Source of the DNA: Bog-756 sp963824645
Lineage (GTDB): Bacteria > Actinomycetota > Acidimicrobiia > Acidimicrobiales > RAAP-2
Length of the DNA: 64,000 nt
Direction of reading: 5' to 3'
Assembly (NCBI GenBank): GCA_963824645.1
Contig: CAWGQC010000012.1
Coordinates: 124,001-188,000, forward strand
In this document: positions 61,901-64,000 of the stretch, piece by piece
Layout of the letters: each line of letters opens with the position of its first letter
Numbering within the stretch: position 1 is the stretch's first letter
Position numbers and translations under genes: made by a program
The notes under the pieces: model-generated
The model's database searches: none
What the model saw: the letters and a program-made list of their open reading frames with translations, nothing else
Told to the model about the DNA's origin: nothing

Positions 61901-63135
61901 CAGGTCCAACAGTCGATCACCGTTGATGCACAGTGCTCCCCCGGCTACTACAGCGCCACGGGGGGAGCGCCATGCACGGCGGCCCAGCCGGGTGAGTACG
62001 TCAGTACCAGCGGGGCGACGACCGCCACGGACTGTGCTGTCGGCACCTACCAGCCCAACTCGGGCCAGTCCGCCTGCCTGGCTACCGATCCTGGCAGCTT
62101 CGTGGCCACCACAGGGGCTATCTCGGAGTCAGCATGTCCCGCTGGCACCTACCAGCCCAACTCGGGACAGTCTGCCTGTCTGGCGGCCGACCCCGGTAAC
62201 GCCGTGGCCTCGACCGGGGCCACCTCCGAGACTCCCTGTGCTGTCGGCACCTATCAGCCGGAATCGGGTCAGTCCGCCTGCCTGCCCGCCGACCCTGGCA
62301 GCTACGTCGGCACCGCGGGGGCCATCGCAGAGTCAGCTTGTGGCCTAGGCACCTACAGCTCGCTCTCGGGCCAATCCAGCTGCACGGCAGCCCCGGCCGG
62401 AACTTACGTAGACACGACGTGGGGCGTCAGCACCTGTCGACTGTGGCGTAGGCACTTTCAATCCGACCACCGGCCAGACGAGCTGCACGGACGCCCCGGC
62501 GGGGTCGTATGTGGACTCGACCGGAGCTACCTCAGCCACCCTGTGCTCAACCGGGACGTACAGCGGGTCCCCAGGAGCGTCGAGCTGCACCCCCGCCCCA
62601 CCCGGCACCTACGTCGATACCACCGGGGCGATCGCAGCTACCGACTGTGCCCTCGGTACCTACCAGCCAGATGCGGGTCAAACCAGCTGCATCTCGGCCC
62701 CGCCTAACACCTATGTGGACACGACCGGGGCAACGGCCGCCACGCCTTGCCCGGCGGGCACCTACAACCCCAACTCGGGTTCGACCAGCGCGGCCGCCTG
62801 TATCCCCGTGCCTTTCGGTATCAGCCACCACCTCGCTGCCCAACGCCACTCCTGGCACCAAGTACCTACCCACGGTGACACTCCAGGCCGAAGGGGTCGG
62901 AACGAGCGCCCCCGGTTACACCACCACCCTCAAGTGGGCCAGAAGGTCTCCCTGCCCAAGGGGATGAAGCTCTCCTCCAAGGGCGTGCTCTCGGGGACGC
63001 CGAACAAGAGCCTGGCTGGCCGGTCCCAGTTCGGTGACGGTGAAGGTGACCGAGACGGTGACCACCCTCAACGGGACGAAGAAGGTCAAGACCAAGACGA
63101 CGGCCGAGGCCACGATTCCACTCGCCATTACCTGA
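58908..63135 (+). pseudogene. giant secreted NHL-repeat protein gene, multiply frameshifted
   Basis: ATG 58908 follows GAGAGGGAGAGGCGG. A twin-basic start and membrane segment (VTVVTALIAYTTGIAIFVVS) resemble a signal peptide. About a dozen NHL units of about 67 residues follow (DIYTIAGTGTGGYSGDSGAA, DPNGVAVDASGNLLIADEGN, RIRVVAASS), then two MBG/Ig-like units (TQTITFTSTQPSGAFYG), cysteine-rich repeats and the Ig-like end shared with the gene at 55489. The frame is intact to 60239 only after which changes are needed near 60180, 60525, 60680, 60720, 60775, 61010, 61125, 62420, 62825, 62937 and 63013. Against the intact paralogue the last three are insertions of 1, 2 and 1 bases. Core genes elsewhere in the window are intact, so decay is more likely than assembly error, but repeats make errors possible. 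Confidence 0.72.
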
Positions 63136-63308
63136 GCAAGCCAATCGCAGGTGGGGTTCAGGGGGTGCCCCCAGGGACACGGCCGTTTGAGAGCACCATG
63201 CAGGCCCCTGGGTGGGGACCCTTTGAGCGCATGGGGTATGGGTTCAGGCTGCCCACTCCGTCCGAAGCGGTGCTGGTGTACTGAGGGTTGGGTTCGCCCC
63301 TCCGACAC
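62655..63308 (+). repeat. long direct repeat, copy 2
   Basis: Second copy of 57787-58435, five bases longer because of small insertions. It includes the gene end, the 3' tail and CCCCTCCGACAC. Confidence 0.85.
63283..63308 (+). other. degenerate att-like core, outer boundary
   Basis: Ends GGTTCGCCCCTCCGACAC, identical to the core at 58418-58435, then diverges completely. No TGTCAAC box follows. Confidence 0.5.
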
Positions 63309-63354
63309 GCACCGGAACAGCTCGGTACCCTTGAGTACCTGGCCCGAGGATGGA

Positions 63355-63627
63355 GTGACAGCTCTGGACCTCTGGAGCGGGTCGTTCGATCCATCCTCGT
63401 ATAACGGTCGGCTATACGAGGATGGGCGTGTAGCGGTCCAGACGTGCTCGTGCGGTGAACTTGGGTGCGGTGGAGTCGTCGCTCGCATTCAGTTCAGCGA
63501 CGAGACAGTCACCTGGGATGACTTCCGCCACTGGAACTATCTCACTCCTCAGGGAATGGGCTCGTTCGTTTTCTCCCGGGCTGAGTACGACCGAGCCTTG
63601 GCCGACGCTCGCCAAGAGGACAGTTAG
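63355..63627 (+). CDS. small hypothetical protein, possibly 5'-truncated
   Basis: 90 residues from GTG 63355: WSGSFDPSSYNGRLYEDGRV and QTCSCGELGCGGVVARI, with ETVTWDDFRHWNY. The CxCxxxxC cysteine cluster may bind metal. I do not recognise the family. Similar composition and codon use to chromosomal genes suggest it is genuine. It begins 46 bases after the last att-like core, so its 5' end may have been removed or replaced by the neighbouring module; GGCCCGAGGATGGA upstream gives only a weak ribosome binding site. Confidence 0.5.
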   Translation: MTALDLWSGSFDPSSYNGRLYEDGRVAVQTCSCGELGCGGVVARIQFSDETVTWDDFRHWNYLTPQGMGSFVFSRAEYDRALADARQEDS

Positions 63628-63716
63628 CGATCGCCGAGCAGCCCCAGTGTCGATCGCCCCGAATCGATAACCGGCCTCCGAGCCGGCGGTCAGGGATACC
63701 TCCCTATGCGTCGTGC

Positions 63717-64000
63717 ATGATGGGAGGGGTGGAGGTTCGACGAGTCCGGATGACCGATCCTGAGGGCGTGGAGGCGCTGGAAGGCTGGACCGTTTATGAA
63801 CGTGCGTTGTACGGGGACCACCCGGAGCTGAATGCCGCCGAAGCATCCGACTTCGAGCCGCCTAATGGTGCGTTCTTTGTGGTACTCGTCGATGGAGCGA
63901 CTGTGGCCGGAGGCGGTTTCCGCCGAATATCTCCTGACACTTGCGAGGTCAAGCGGATGTGGACCGATCCTCAGCAGCGAAGAAAGGGTCACGCCTCCGC
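63717..64000 (+). CDS. GNAT-family acetyltransferase (3' end outside window)
   Basis: The frame is open from ATG 63717 (tandem ATG at 63720) to the window edge, 94 codons. VEVRRVRMTDPEGVEALEGW is the usual first strand and helix of GNAT enzymes. FFVVLVDGATVAGGGFRRI is the central strand pair, and CEVKRMWTDPQQRRKGHAS is the acetyl-CoA binding motif A (strand 4 followed by RRKGHA). It would transfer an acetyl group from acetyl-CoA to an unknown amine. A GTG at 63732 with GGGAGG upstream is an alternative start. Confidence 0.8.
   Translation, partial: MMGGVEVRRVRMTDPEGVEALEGWTVYERALYGDHPELNAAEASDFEPPNGAFFVVLVDGATVAGGGFRRISPDTCEVKRMWTDPQQRRKGHAS

Larger units (their letters stand above)
58410..63308 (+). 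mobile_element. module 3: core, arm boxes and one decayed giant-protein gene
   Basis: Same order as module 2: degenerate core, TGACCTGG, AGTATGGCTG, TTGTCAACATTTTGTCAAC, leader, one long gene, 3' tail, ending at another degenerate core at 63283-63308. No arm boxes follow that last core; ordinary sequence begins. This fits the outer boundary of a stacked array. Confidence 0.5.

Overview
The window is a high-GC chromosomal segment of an actinobacterium, most likely of the class Acidimicrobiia. The evidence is the gene order pdtaR-polA-rpsA, coaE-uvrB-uvrA and uvrC-rapZ-yvcK-gap-pgk-tpiA-secG, frequent GTG starts with 4-nt GTGA overlaps, apparently leaderless mRNAs, and an AftD-like arabinosyltransferase. 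Class placement is inference; actinobacterial origin is well supported.

Positions 1-6.1 kb hold the end of an IS481-type transposase gene cut by the window edge, a tRNA-Leu(CAA), menC (menaquinone), a small coiled-coil protein, an ANTAR response regulator and polA. rpsA follows. The stretch from 7.8 to 27.7 kb interrupts the usual rpsA-coaE neighbourhood. It has a complete leftward peptide ABC transporter operon, then a rightward cell-envelope glycan block (two GT39/PIG-V-like transferases, a UDP-galactopyranose-mutase-like flavoprotein, another GT39-like enzyme, a flippase, a GT4 transferase), and a convergent 1519-residue AftD-like protein. A methyltransferase overlaps coaE, followed by uvrB and uvrA. 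nadA converges on uvrA and diverges from uvrC. uvrC-rapZ-yvcK form a tightly overlapped set. whiA, normally next, is absent; gap, pgk, tpiA, secG and a membrane-anchored family-5 solute-binding protein follow.

From 44.78 kb the window is accessory DNA built on tRNA-Leu(GAG). The 3' part of this tRNA recurs at 55.04 kb, and degenerate copies lie at 58.41 and 63.28 kb. Each of the first three copies is followed by paired TGTCAAC boxes spaced 11 bp, resembling integrase arm sites. This divides the region into three stacked modules. Module 1 (10.2 kb) has a truncated tyrosine integrase, an excisionase-like HTH protein, a CHC2/Toprim primase-like protein, a secreted repeat protein and two membrane proteins sharing one N-terminal tag. 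One of these is split by a complete IS3-family element with a 3-bp target duplication. Modules 2 and 3 carry one giant secreted protein each: an intact seven-blade YVTN propeller with cysteine-rich repeats, and a frameshifted NHL-repeat paralogue. They share a near-identical 3' end and leader.

After 63.3 kb ordinary sequence resumes with a small hypothetical gene and the start of a GNAT acetyltransferase. No rRNA and no CRISPR array were seen.
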